Source of the DNA: Gammaproteobacteria bacterium
Lineage (GTDB): Bacteria > Pseudomonadota > Gammaproteobacteria > Pseudomonadales > Halieaceae
Length of the DNA: 7,951 nucleotides
Assembly: GCA_002748505.1 (NCBI GenBank)
Contig: PDSN01000016.1
Location: 1-7,951, forward strand
Direction of reading: 5' to 3'
Positions 1-6,307 of the stretch are shown here, piece by piece (positions within the stretch are counted from its first letter, which is position 1; each line of letters begins with the position of its first letter). The notes under the pieces were generated by a model. The model did not search any database. It saw only the letters and a list, made by a program, of their open reading frames with translations, and was not told the origin of the DNA. The translations under genes were made by a program, and so were the position numbers.

Positions 1-975
1 CCAAACGCTGCAGTCAAGGCTGTCATGGCAAAGCAAGTCGCCAAAGCCGCTGTCGATAAACCGGATGTGGTTGTGCTCGCCACCGGTGGTACTATCGCGG
101 GGCGCGGCGCCAGCGAAGTCAGCGCCAATTATCAGGCTGCGCAGATAAGTGGTGAGGCATTGTTGGGAGCCCTGCCACAGTTGTCGCGTTTGGCCGATGT
201 GCGCGCGGAGCAAATCACCAATATTGCCAGTCAGGACATGAGCGTGGCGGTTTGGCAGAAGCTGGCCGGGCGAGTGCGGGCTTTGCTCGCGGACAATGAC
301 GTGGCGGGACTGGTGATTACCCACGGTACAGACACCCTGGAGGAGACGGCCTTTTTCCTGAGTCTGGTGATCGACAGTGACAAACCTGTGGTGCTGACGG
401 CGTCCATGCGCCCCTCCAACGGTTTGTCAGCCGACGGCCCCATGAATCTCTACAACGCGGTAGCGGTGGCCAGCGCCCCCCAGTCGCGCGGTCGAGGTGT
501 GCTGGTGGTGGCCAACGACCTCATTCATCCGGCGCGGGCGGTGACAAAAACCCACACTACTCGGGTGGATACCTTTCAATCCGGCCTAGGGGGAGTTTTG
601 GGCACAGCGCAGGTGGGGCACGTGCGTTACTTGCGGCCAGCGTCGCGGCTCCGTGCAGGCAATGATTTTGCCGCAGCGCTGGACAAGCCGTGGCCGCGGG
701 TGGATATTTTATTTGGTCACGCGGGTTTTGCAGCCGATCAGGTGGCGTCCTCGGTTAAACAGGGTGCCAAGGGGCTGGTGTTTGCGGGCGTGGGTAATGG
801 CAATATGAATAAAGCCACCCTGGCTGCAGTACAAAAGGCCATTGCGCAGGGTGTTGCCGTGGTGCGTTCCTCACGTGTGGGACACGGCAATCGCGCATTT
901 TGTTGCAGCTTGCGCTACTTCACAATATGGATACCGCCGCGATACAACAGGCATTTGAGCGGTTTTAATCCATAG
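1..975 (+). CDS. ansB: Type II L-asparaginase, 5' partial, with C-terminal deletion/frameshift
   Basis: This enzyme family hydrolyses L-asparagine to aspartate and ammonia, usually in the periplasm. Counting from the ATG at 25, the N-terminal signature ATGGTIAG places the nucleophile Thr at 23, followed by Tyr36, Ser69 (IASQDM), Thr102-Asp103 (HGTDT) and Lys175. These match the catalytic and binding set of E. coli AnsB, and the GNGN motif is also present. The frame stays open from base 1 to the ATG and reads as an Ala/Lys-rich linker, so the true start and signal peptide probably lie upstream of the window. After VVRSSRVGHG near 886 the frame loses homology. The family ending (RILLQLALL, then AAIQQAFERF) reappears in another frame at 894-965, with its stop TAA at 966-968. 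About 25 family codons are missing between these points, including the segment holding the AnsB Glu283 equivalent. The open frame instead runs to TAG at 973-975. The family call is firm; the product is probably impaired unless this is a sequence error. Confidence 0.9.
   Translation, partial: PNAAVKAVMAKQVAKAAVDKPDVVVLATGGTIAGRGASEVSANYQAAQISGEALLGALPQLSRLADVRAEQITNIASQDMSVAVWQKLAGRVRALLADNDVAGLVITHGTDTLEETAFFLSLVIDSDKPVVLTASMRPSNGLSADGPMNLYNAVAVASAPQSRGRGVLVVANDLIHPARAVTKTHTTRVDTFQSGLGGVLGTAQVGHVRYLRPASRLRAGNDFAAALDKPWPRVDILFGHAGFAADQVASSVKQGAKGLVFAGVGNGNMNKATLAAVQKAIAQGVAVVRSSRVGHGNRAFCCSLRYFTIWIPPRYNRHLSGFNP
885..968 (+). pseudogene. Displaced asparaginase C-terminus (deletion/frameshift scar)
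   Basis: Read in the frame with codons at 894, 897 and so on, this stretch encodes RILLQLALL, HNMD and AAIQQAFERF before TAA at 966-968, which is the normal end of type II asparaginases. The upstream gene is in a different frame. The section expected between RSSRV and the conserved NPQKAR-type motif is absent. A single clean deletion would have a length of 3n+1, about 76 nt. The junction lies near 885-893. I cannot tell a real mutation from an assembly error. Confidence 0.75.
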
Positions 976-988
976 ACAGCGGCTTCAG

Positions 989-1020
989 TTACAAAGATTG
1001 GGTTTGTAAACCCTTTGTAA
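989..1020. repeat. Nested inverted repeat upstream of the response regulator
   Basis: The outer arms are TTACAAA (989-995) and TTTGTAA (1014-1020). The inner arms are GGGTTT (1000-1005) and AAACCC (1008-1013), around a GT centre. The unpaired GATT (996-999) forms a one-sided bulge. No T-run follows, so it is not a classical intrinsic terminator for the asparaginase gene. Its position fits a protein-binding site better, although a weak terminator role cannot be excluded. Confidence 0.6.
1003..1020 (+). promoter_or_regulatory. Direct repeat TTTGTAA-N4-TTTGTAA, candidate OmpR-family operator
   Basis: Two identical heptamers (1003-1009 and 1014-1020) are separated by ACCC, giving an 11-bp period. 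This places both copies on the same face of the helix. OmpR/PhoB-family winged-helix regulators typically bind tandem direct repeats of this 7+4 form, and the next gene encodes such a regulator. The GTAAA-N6-GTAAT reading also resembles a CpxR-type box. I infer autoregulation from position and geometry; no binding data are available. Confidence 0.45.
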
Positions 1021-1043
1021 TAGCTGCACAAATCCGCTATTTT
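1015..1043 (+). promoter_or_regulatory. Possible sigma70 promoter for the signalling operon
   Basis: TTGTAA (1015-1020) and TATTTT (1038-1043) are separated by 17 nt, and each matches the consensus at four of six positions. The -35 element lies inside the second TTTGTAA copy, as expected where an OmpR-family regulator activates or represses by contacting polymerase. The site is about 70 nt upstream of the regulator start. The match is moderate and other promoters are possible. Confidence 0.35.
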
Positions 1044-1102
1044 TCCGGTATGGCTTGATATCATCGGGTATTGCCTGGCAGGGCAGGGATGAGTGATCAA
1101 TC

Positions 1103-1106
1103 GGAG
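1103..1106 (+). promoter_or_regulatory. Ribosome binding site selecting the ATG at 1114
   Basis: GGAG lies 7 nt before ATG 1114. An in-frame GTG at 1093 would add seven residues (MINRRNT), which are not part of a normal receiver-domain start. The ATG places the first beta strand at the usual distance from the N-terminus and is therefore preferred. Confidence 0.65.
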
Positions 1107-1113
1107 AAATACA

Positions 1114-1812
1114 ATGTCCGCAATAACCGTAGGCTTACTGGAAGACGAAGCACCACAAGCGCAAATGATGATTACCTGGCTGGAAGAGGCGGGTTATGAC
1201 GTGGTGCACGGTAGCAGCGGGGAGCAGTTTTTGAGTCTGGTGCGAGAGCGTCGCCCCGAGCTGTTGATCCTAGATTGGCAATTGCCGGACTGCGAGGGTA
1301 TCGATGTGCTGCAGGAGTTGCGCACACACCACGACTTTACCGGCCCGGTGGTTTTTGCCACGGCCAAAGATTCCGAAGACGATATTGTGCGTGGCCTGGT
1401 CAGCGGTGCCGATGATTATCTGGTGAAACCCCTGCGCAGAGCCGAACTGCTCGCCCGCCTGAGCGCGCTGTGGCGTCGGGTTGCCCCAGAAAAACCTCAG
1501 GCTGTGGTGCAGTTAGGGGAAATCGAGCTGGACCAGGACAACTGTATTGCGCGCAATGGTGGAGAAGAAGTGCGCTTAACACCGACAGAGTTTCGTTTGG
1601 CCAGTTACGTGTTGCGTAACGTAGGCAAACTGCTGTCGCGGGAGCAGCTGTTAAAAGAAGTGTGGGGGGTGCAGGCAGAGATTGACACTCGTACCGTGGA
1701 TATGCACATGAGTCGAATCCGCAAAGCACTGCAAATTGGCCCCAGTATGGGGTACATGATTAAAACCGTTTATCGGCACGGTTATCGTCTGGAAAAACTC
1801 GAACATGAATAG
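1114..1812 (+). CDS. OmpR/PhoB-family response regulator
   Basis: This is a cytoplasmic two-component transcription regulator of 232 residues, the normal length for the family. The receiver domain (about 4-118) has the acidic pair Glu10-Asp11, phosphoacceptor Asp54 (LILDWQLPD), switch Thr83, Tyr102 and Lys105 (DDYLVKP), so the phosphorylation site is complete. The C-terminal winged-helix DNA-binding domain (about 130-228) shows LTPTEFRLASYVLRN, LSREQLLKEVWG, the recognition-helix segment TRTVDMHMSRIRKAL and the wing ending RHGYRLEKL. It is the first gene of a three-gene operon, and its end overlaps the next start by 8 bp, which suggests translational coupling. The partner is very probably the histidine kinase two genes downstream. 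A tandem repeat ahead of the gene suggests self-regulation. Its other targets cannot be seen. Confidence 0.95.
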   Translation: MSAITVGLLEDEAPQAQMMITWLEEAGYDVVHGSSGEQFLSLVRERRPELLILDWQLPDCEGIDVLQELRTHHDFTGPVVFATAKDSEDDIVRGLVSGADDYLVKPLRRAELLARLSALWRRVAPEKPQAVVQLGEIELDQDNCIARNGGEEVRLTPTEFRLASYVLRNVGKLLSREQLLKEVWGVQAEIDTRTVDMHMSRIRKALQIGPSMGYMIKTVYRHGYRLEKLEHE

Positions 1813-3130
1813 ATTATTGCCCGGCTTATGTTTAGTGGTTTTACTTCCCTTGACGCAACCCGCGGCGGCCAGTGACTGGCTGTACCGTATGCAGCAGGGG
1901 GATACGCTGTGGGACTTGTGTTTAAAGTATACCCATAAGCGCGGTTGCTGGATGGAGCTTGGTAAATATAACAGCATTAAACACGGCCGCCGCATTCAGC
2001 CCGGCACAGTGATTAAAGTACCGGCAAGTTGGTTGCGCACCCTGCCAAAAGTTGGACAGGTCGGCGCAGTGCAGGGCGATGTGACCTATATCACCGCCAG
2101 CGGCGAAGAAAGCGCTCTGCGCCAGGGGCAGGCCTTGATGTTGGGGGCTGGCTTGCGTTCTGGCGAGCGGGGTTCGGCCACGATTCACCTGGGCGCACAC
2201 CAGCGGGTATTGCTGCGCCCGGATTCCCAATTAATACTTGAAAACGCCTCATCTTTTGAGCAAAGCATCAGTGATGTCGAGCTGCGCCTGGAGTCGGGTA
2301 ATGTGGAGGCTTCGGTTCGCAAAGGCACAAAATCGCGTTTTCAGATCAAAACCCCCGCCGCAATTGCGTCGGTGCGCGGTACGCGTTACCGCTTAGCGGC
2401 GGATGCCACCAACAAAGTGACGCGCTCTGAAGTCTTAGACGGCAATATCAGTTTTGGTTCGGGCGAGACGGTGAGCGTTCCAGCGGGTTTTGGTGTCAGT
2501 GCCAAGCAAGGTGAGCCGCCGACGCCGCCACGTGCCCTATTGCCTGCCCCGAAGCTGGCTGGCAATGCTTTTCATTTGCCGGCGTCAGCGCCCATTCGCT
2601 GGTCGGCCAATCCCGATGCGCTTGCCTGGCAGGTGGATGTCTATCCGCCCGAGGGCGATCAATTACTGTTTTCTCAGCGTCTCAGCGAGCCCAGTTTTAG
2701 TTTCGACGACCTGCAGGAGCAGTGCTATCGCTTGCAGATCAGCGCCATTGACAGCGATGGTTTTCAGGGTCTGGAAAGCGTGGCGACCTTGTGTGTGGTA
2801 GCGCCGCTGGCGCCTGTTGCATCGGTGTCGGTACGGGTTTCAGATGACGATATCCCCAGCGTGAGCTGGCCGGCGGTGCGCGGTGCGAGTCAGTATGCTG
2901 TGACCGTGGCAGCGGATAAACACTTCGACACCGTGACCTGGCACAAGGTCGTCAGTGCCACTGAGTTGCAATTACCACAGGTGGTCGACAGCCGCGCCTG
3001 GGTGAAGGTGGTGGCGCTTGATGAACACGGCAACCGTGCAGACGCCACCGTGCAGACTTTCACCACGGAGCGCACGGACTGGCGTACAGTACTTGGCGTT
3101 GGGCTGTTTGTACTGGTGGCGCTGTTGTAA
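1805..3130 (+). CDS. Exported LysM-FecR domain protein with Fn3-like repeats and hydrophobic C-terminus
   Basis: This 441-residue envelope protein is probably an accessory sensor for the adjacent kinase. Residues 1-22 form a Sec signal peptide, with likely cleavage after Ala-Ala-Ala22. Cys9 is not in a lipobox. A LysM-like peptidoglycan-binding domain follows (about 26-75; QGDTLWDLC through PGTVIKVP), with Cys39 and Cys48 possibly forming a disulfide. A FecR domain covers about 90-225 and includes GLRSGERGSATI and the typical TPAAIASVRGTRYRL. Two beta-rich Fn3-like segments cover about 245-333 and 338-423; the first has two cysteines that might pair. Residues 426-441 are hydrophobic and end the protein, suggesting a short inner-membrane tail. 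FecR domains are known from iron-transport signalling and from many LysM proteins of unknown role; no TonB receptor or ECF sigma factor is nearby, so iron sensing is not implied. The start overlaps the regulator gene by 8 bp. The domain calls are good; the sensor role is inferred from context. Confidence 0.88.
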   Translation: MNRLLPGLCLVVLLPLTQPAAASDWLYRMQQGDTLWDLCLKYTHKRGCWMELGKYNSIKHGRRIQPGTVIKVPASWLRTLPKVGQVGAVQGDVTYITASGEESALRQGQALMLGAGLRSGERGSATIHLGAHQRVLLRPDSQLILENASSFEQSISDVELRLESGNVEASVRKGTKSRFQIKTPAAIASVRGTRYRLAADATNKVTRSEVLDGNISFGSGETVSVPAGFGVSAKQGEPPTPPRALLPAPKLAGNAFHLPASAPIRWSANPDALAWQVDVYPPEGDQLLFSQRLSEPSFSFDDLQEQCYRLQISAIDSDGFQGLESVATLCVVAPLAPVASVSVRVSDDDIPSVSWPAVRGASQYAVTVAADKHFDTVTWHKVVSATELQLPQVVDSRAWVKVVALDEHGNRADATVQTFTTERTDWRTVLGVGLFVLVALL

Positions 3131-3166
3131 TGGCGTACCTGCAGTGAATGTGGATGAACCGCTGCC

Positions 3167-5725
3167 ATGTCTTTGAGCAAGGCGGTTCGTCTTTTAGTCT
3201 ACGGGCGCTGGTTGCTCGCCCTGTTGGGTGCAGCGCTGGTGTATTTTGCCACCCTCCTGGACTGGTTCACGCCGCTTGATCGTATCAATTACGATGTAAT
3301 GAACGAACTCTATCCTATGGCGCAAGCTGGGGATATTGTCATTGTGGCGATTGATGAACAAAGCCTGCGCGCGCTGGGGCGCTGGCCCTGGCCCCGGGAA
3401 TACCACGTCGAATTGTTGCGGCGGCTGGCTGAATACCAAGTTGCGGCAGTAGCAATTGATGTGGTGTTTTCCGAACCTGACCCTGAATACCCCGAGGTGG
3501 ACGCTCTGCTCGCCGAGGCATTGTCGGCACTACCGATTACCATATTACCGGTGTTTGTCGCCCGTACCGCCAGTTTTGGCAGCGCACTCAGTGAAGTTGC
3601 TCCCATTCCACAATTACAGGCGGCGGCGACCGCTTTGGGGCATGTCCACATTGAGGTGGATTCCGATGGTGTGGCGCGTTCAATGTTTTTACAGGAAGGT
3701 CTGGGAGATACGCGCTGGCCACATTTTGCGCTGGCGCTCGCCAGAGAACTCGGCATAGCTCCAGGGGATTTACCCGGTACCCATAACACTGACATCTCGT
3801 TGGCAGGTAGTTCGGACAAGGGTTTTATCAACCGTGATTTCGAGAATCTGATCCCGTTTATGGGGCCAGTTGGCACGGTGCCGAGAGTGTCATTTGCGGA
3901 TGTGATGTCTGGTCAGGTCGCCCCGCAATTACTGCAAGATAAAATAGTGTTTGTGGGCGCAACTGCGGCGGGGCACGTGGATAATATCGCCACCTCCCTG
4001 GGGCAGATATCCGGCGTTGAAATTAATGTCAATATCTTCCAGGCTTTGCGTCAGCATCAATTGGTGCAAACCGTACCGATAATGACCCGAGCCTTGGGTG
4101 GTGCGGTGCTGGCATTTTTGCTGGTGTGGCTATTTACCTTGTTGGAACCGCGCACCTTACTGCTTGCGGTGGTAGGTATTGTTGTACTCTTGCTCGGCGC
4201 ATCCTTTGCGCTGTTTGTGAAGCGCTATTGGTGGTCGCCTATGCCACTGATACTGGTACTGTTGCTGGTGTACCTGTTGTGGAACTGGCTGCGTTTGGAG
4301 CGCGCCCTGCAGGTGGTGCGAACGCAGATTGCCTTGTTGCAAAGTGAGGGGCGGCGCAGATCAAATCAATCGCCCCTGCCTCGCATTGAGCGCACGCTGC
4401 AATTTATGCAGGATCTGGGGCTGCTGGAGCGCTGGCAAGTACAGTCGTCGGATGAGCCTATTTCACAGATGGCGAACCAGTGGCGCCATGAGCACGGACG
4501 CAGCTACTGCCATGTTGACCTGCACCCTGGCAACGCGTTTTTGGAGCTGTGCTGGCAAGAAGGACAGAAGCTTGATACGCGGCAACTGCACAGTTTATTT
4601 GCCACTCGACGCAGGCCGGAAAGACACAGCGCCAGCCTGCCTAATGTCGATTTACAGCTATTGGAACAGGCGCATCGTGAAGCCAGGCACAGCAGGGCGC
4701 TGACACAGTCGACAATGGAAAACCTGTTTTCTGCGGTGATACTGGCGGATATGTCTGGCAGCATTGTCATGAGTAACAAACAGGCCGCGAACGCATTGTC
4801 CCTATCCGATGATCATGGGGTGGATTTGCTCGGTGCATTAAAGCCCCTGCAGCTTGTTGACTCCCCGCCGATGAATGTATTGCTGGCTGAGCTTTTCAGT
4901 GCACGCAGCGAAGGTTTTACCCATGAGGCTCGGATTGGCCGAGATGCCTGGTACTTGTGCCGTGGCCGCGTTATCGACCTTGAACATCCAATGCTGTTGA
5001 TAGCGTTTAGTGACGTTACCGACTTAAAACGCAGTGAATTGCAGCGCGCCGAAGCGCTTAACTTTCTATCCCATGATTTACGTGCGCCACTGACTTCTGT
5101 GCTGGCTCTGCTTGATAGCGCCAGAAAGAAACCAAGCGACTGTATCGATGATGGATTGCTGGATGAAATTGAGCGTTATATTCAGCGCAACTTGAGTTAT
5201 GCAGAAAACTATATTTATTTGTCGCGCCTGCGCCATACGGAGGCGCCTCGTCAGGATGAATGCGATGCGCAATCGTTGCTCGATAACGCCGTGGCACAGA
5301 TTTACCACGCTGCGGCAAAGCGCAATATTTCGGTGGATATGGTCTACGCAGATGACAGCCTGTGGGTGAGTTGTAATCGCGTGATGATGGAACGGGCCTT
5401 ACTTAATTTGTTGGACAACGCCATTAAATACAGCCCCGATGGCACCGTAGTGACTGTAAGTGTCAGTGCTCGTGATGAACGCGTAATTTTTGCGGTGAAA
5501 GATCAAGGCCCCGGCGTGAATCAAGCGATTAAACAGCGCTTATTTGAAGCGTTTAGCCAAGGTGAGAACGCCAGCGGTGGCGTGGGCTTGGGGTTGCGCT
5601 TTGTCGCCCTGGCGGCGCAGGTGCACGGTGGTACGGTTTCCGTAGACAATCCTGCAGAGGGCGGTTGTTGTTTTTGTTTGTCACTGCCACAGTTGGTCGT
5701 CGGTGAATACACCTTAGCAGAGTAG
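3167..5725 (+). CDS. CHASE2-PAS sensor histidine kinase
   Basis: This is an 852-residue inner-membrane kinase. One transmembrane helix (about 10-33) leads into a periplasmic CHASE2 domain (about 35-300) with the typical LGRWPWPREYH, AIDVVFSEPDP and DKIVFVGATAAG segments. Three transmembrane helices follow (about 309-328, 331-353 and 361-378), the usual CHASE2 arrangement. Residues about 380-515 are an unassigned cytoplasmic linker. A PAS-like domain (about 517-628) ends in FSDVTDLKR. The HisKA domain has phosphoacceptor His636 (FLSHDLRAP). The ATPase domain has N-box Asn747/Asn751 (NLLDNAIKY), G1 at 779-783 (DQGPG) and G2 at 804-809 (GGVGLG), so the catalytic set looks intact. No receiver or HPt domain is fused. 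The ATG at 3167 is the first in-frame start after a stop at 3155; its ribosome site is weak, so coupling to the gene 36 bp upstream is plausible. Its substrate is probably the response regulator of this operon. The signal it detects is unknown. Confidence 0.94.
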   Translation: MSLSKAVRLLVYGRWLLALLGAALVYFATLLDWFTPLDRINYDVMNELYPMAQAGDIVIVAIDEQSLRALGRWPWPREYHVELLRRLAEYQVAAVAIDVVFSEPDPEYPEVDALLAEALSALPITILPVFVARTASFGSALSEVAPIPQLQAAATALGHVHIEVDSDGVARSMFLQEGLGDTRWPHFALALARELGIAPGDLPGTHNTDISLAGSSDKGFINRDFENLIPFMGPVGTVPRVSFADVMSGQVAPQLLQDKIVFVGATAAGHVDNIATSLGQISGVEINVNIFQALRQHQLVQTVPIMTRALGGAVLAFLLVWLFTLLEPRTLLLAVVGIVVLLLGASFALFVKRYWWSPMPLILVLLLVYLLWNWLRLERALQVVRTQIALLQSEGRRRSNQSPLPRIERTLQFMQDLGLLERWQVQSSDEPISQMANQWRHEHGRSYCHVDLHPGNAFLELCWQEGQKLDTRQLHSLFATRRRPERHSASLPNVDLQLLEQAHREARHSRALTQSTMENLFSAVILADMSGSIVMSNKQAANALSLSDDHGVDLLGALKPLQLVDSPPMNVLLAELFSARSEGFTHEARIGRDAWYLCRGRVIDLEHPMLLIAFSDVTDLKRSELQRAEALNFLSHDLRAPLTSVLALLDSARKKPSDCIDDGLLDEIERYIQRNLSYAENYIYLSRLRHTEAPRQDECDAQSLLDNAVAQIYHAAAKRNISVDMVYADDSLWVSCNRVMMERALLNLLDNAIKYSPDGTVVTVSVSARDERVIFAVKDQGPGVNQAIKQRLFEAFSQGENASGGVGLGLRFVALAAQVHGGTVSVDNPAEGGCCFCLSLPQLVVGEYTLAE

Positions 5726-5763
5726 TAACACCTGTTTTCAACAGTGCAATAATGTTTTAGTAT
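5725..5763 (+). promoter_or_regulatory. Possible promoter(s) upstream of the helix-hairpin-helix gene
   Basis: Two overlapping sigma70-like pairs are visible. GTAACA (5725-5730) with AATAAT (5748-5753) and TTTTCA (5735-5740) with TAGTAT (5758-5763) both have 17-nt spacers. The 111-nt gap after the kinase gene leaves room for separate transcription. The rest of the gap holds only a widely spaced CACCTGT/ACAGGTG pair (5729-5735 and 5785-5791) that could be chance. Matches are partial, so confidence is low. Confidence 0.3.
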
Positions 5764-5836
5764 CAATTACAGCGTGGATACGTCACAGGTGCGAGCGCTG
5801 TTTTGATGATTCTTTAAACCCAAGTGGAGGCAATAC

Positions 5837-6241
5837 ATGACTAAACTGGCAGATATTCAGGGCATCGGGCCTGCTTACGCGGAAAAACTTAAAGCCTGCG
5901 GTATCAATACCCAAGAGCAATTATTGGAAAAAGGCGCTAAGCCTGCTGGCCGTAAAGCACTGGTAGAGGAATCCGGTATTTCGAAATCGTTGATTCTGAA
6001 ATGGGTTAATCGTGCAGACCTCGCTCGCGTCAAAGGCATAGGCGGCGAATACGCTGATTTGTTAGAGCACGCCGGTGTTGATACGGTGCCGGAACTTGCG
6101 CAACGCAACGCCGCCAACCTCTGCGTCAAAATGGCCGAAGTAAACGAAGCGAAAAAACTCGTTCGCGCCCTGCCTCCCGAGGCGAAGGTTACCGATTGGG
6201 TGGAACAAGCCAAAGGCCTTGAGCGCGCCATCCATTATTGA
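5837..6241 (+). CDS. DUF4332-like protein with tandem helix-hairpin-helix motifs
   Basis: This small, soluble 134-residue protein has no signal peptide or membrane segment. It contains two related units. The first, at residues 7-24, has IQGIGPAYAEKLKACGI; the second, starting at Val65, has VKGIGGEYADLLEHAGV. The GIG hairpins are typical of helix-hairpin-helix folds, which often contact the DNA backbone, and the length and layout fit the DUF4332 family. The spacing of the two units (58 residues) suggests internal duplication. The start is well supported by GGAGG (5826-5830), 6 nt before the ATG. It follows the kinase gene on the same strand by 111 bp and converges with the protease gene. No catalytic motif is visible, and a role in DNA binding is only inferred from the fold. 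Confidence 0.85.
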   Translation: MTKLADIQGIGPAYAEKLKACGINTQEQLLEKGAKPAGRKALVEESGISKSLILKWVNRADLARVKGIGGEYADLLEHAGVDTVPELAQRNAANLCVKMAEVNEAKKLVRALPPEAKVTDWVEQAKGLERAIHY

Positions 6242-6251
6242 TTGTTTCTGA

Positions 6252-6297
6252 GCATTGCTGCGCTTTTTCAACAGGCTGTTAAGCAGCGCAGCAATGC
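6252..6297. terminator. Perfect 13-bp inverted repeat between convergent genes
   Basis: GCATTGCTGCGCT (6252-6264) pairs exactly with AGCGCAGCAATGC (6285-6297). The 20-nt loop can form a further AACA/TGTT stem (6270-6273 with 6277-6280). It sits just after the stop of the helix-hairpin-helix gene and just before the stop of the minus-strand protease gene, where a bidirectional terminator is expected. Neither side has a strong T-run immediately after the stem (the plus strand has only CTGCTTTCCCC), so it may act as a weak terminator or as an RNA 3'-end-stabilising hairpin. Confidence 0.65.
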
Positions 6298-6307
6298 CTG
6301 CTTTCCC

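Noticed and set aside
1400..1995. Two minus-strand frames opposite the response regulator and LysM-FecR gene.
   Set aside because: Both are antisense to well-supported coding sequence and show no family resemblance.
1805..3130. Reading the FecR domain as an iron-siderophore anti-sigma regulator.
   Set aside because: No ECF sigma factor or TonB-dependent receptor is nearby, and the LysM/signal-peptide architecture differs from the inner-membrane FecR regulator.
3310..3876. 188-codon minus-strand open frame inside the CHASE2 region.
   Set aside because: It lies wholly antisense to a strongly conserved coding domain, and its low-complexity Ser/Ala/Thr-rich translation is typical of an antisense shadow.
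4507..4533. HVDLHPGN segment in the histidine kinase, resembling the catalytic loop HxDLHPGN of aminoglycoside phosphotransferase/ABC1-type kinases.
   Set aside because: The surrounding ~135 residues are too short for that fold, with no N-lobe, glycine loop or DFG-like motif. It is most likely a chance resemblance.
5729..5791. CACCTGT/ACAGGTG inverted pair with a 49-nt spacer after the kinase gene.
   Set aside because: The arms are only 7 bp, far apart and without a T-run, so chance is likely.
5813..5821. TTTAAACCC near the helix-hairpin-helix gene start, partly like the TTTGTAAACCC of the regulator's upstream repeat.
   Set aside because: Only one half is present, it lacks the GT core, and there is no second copy 11 bp away.
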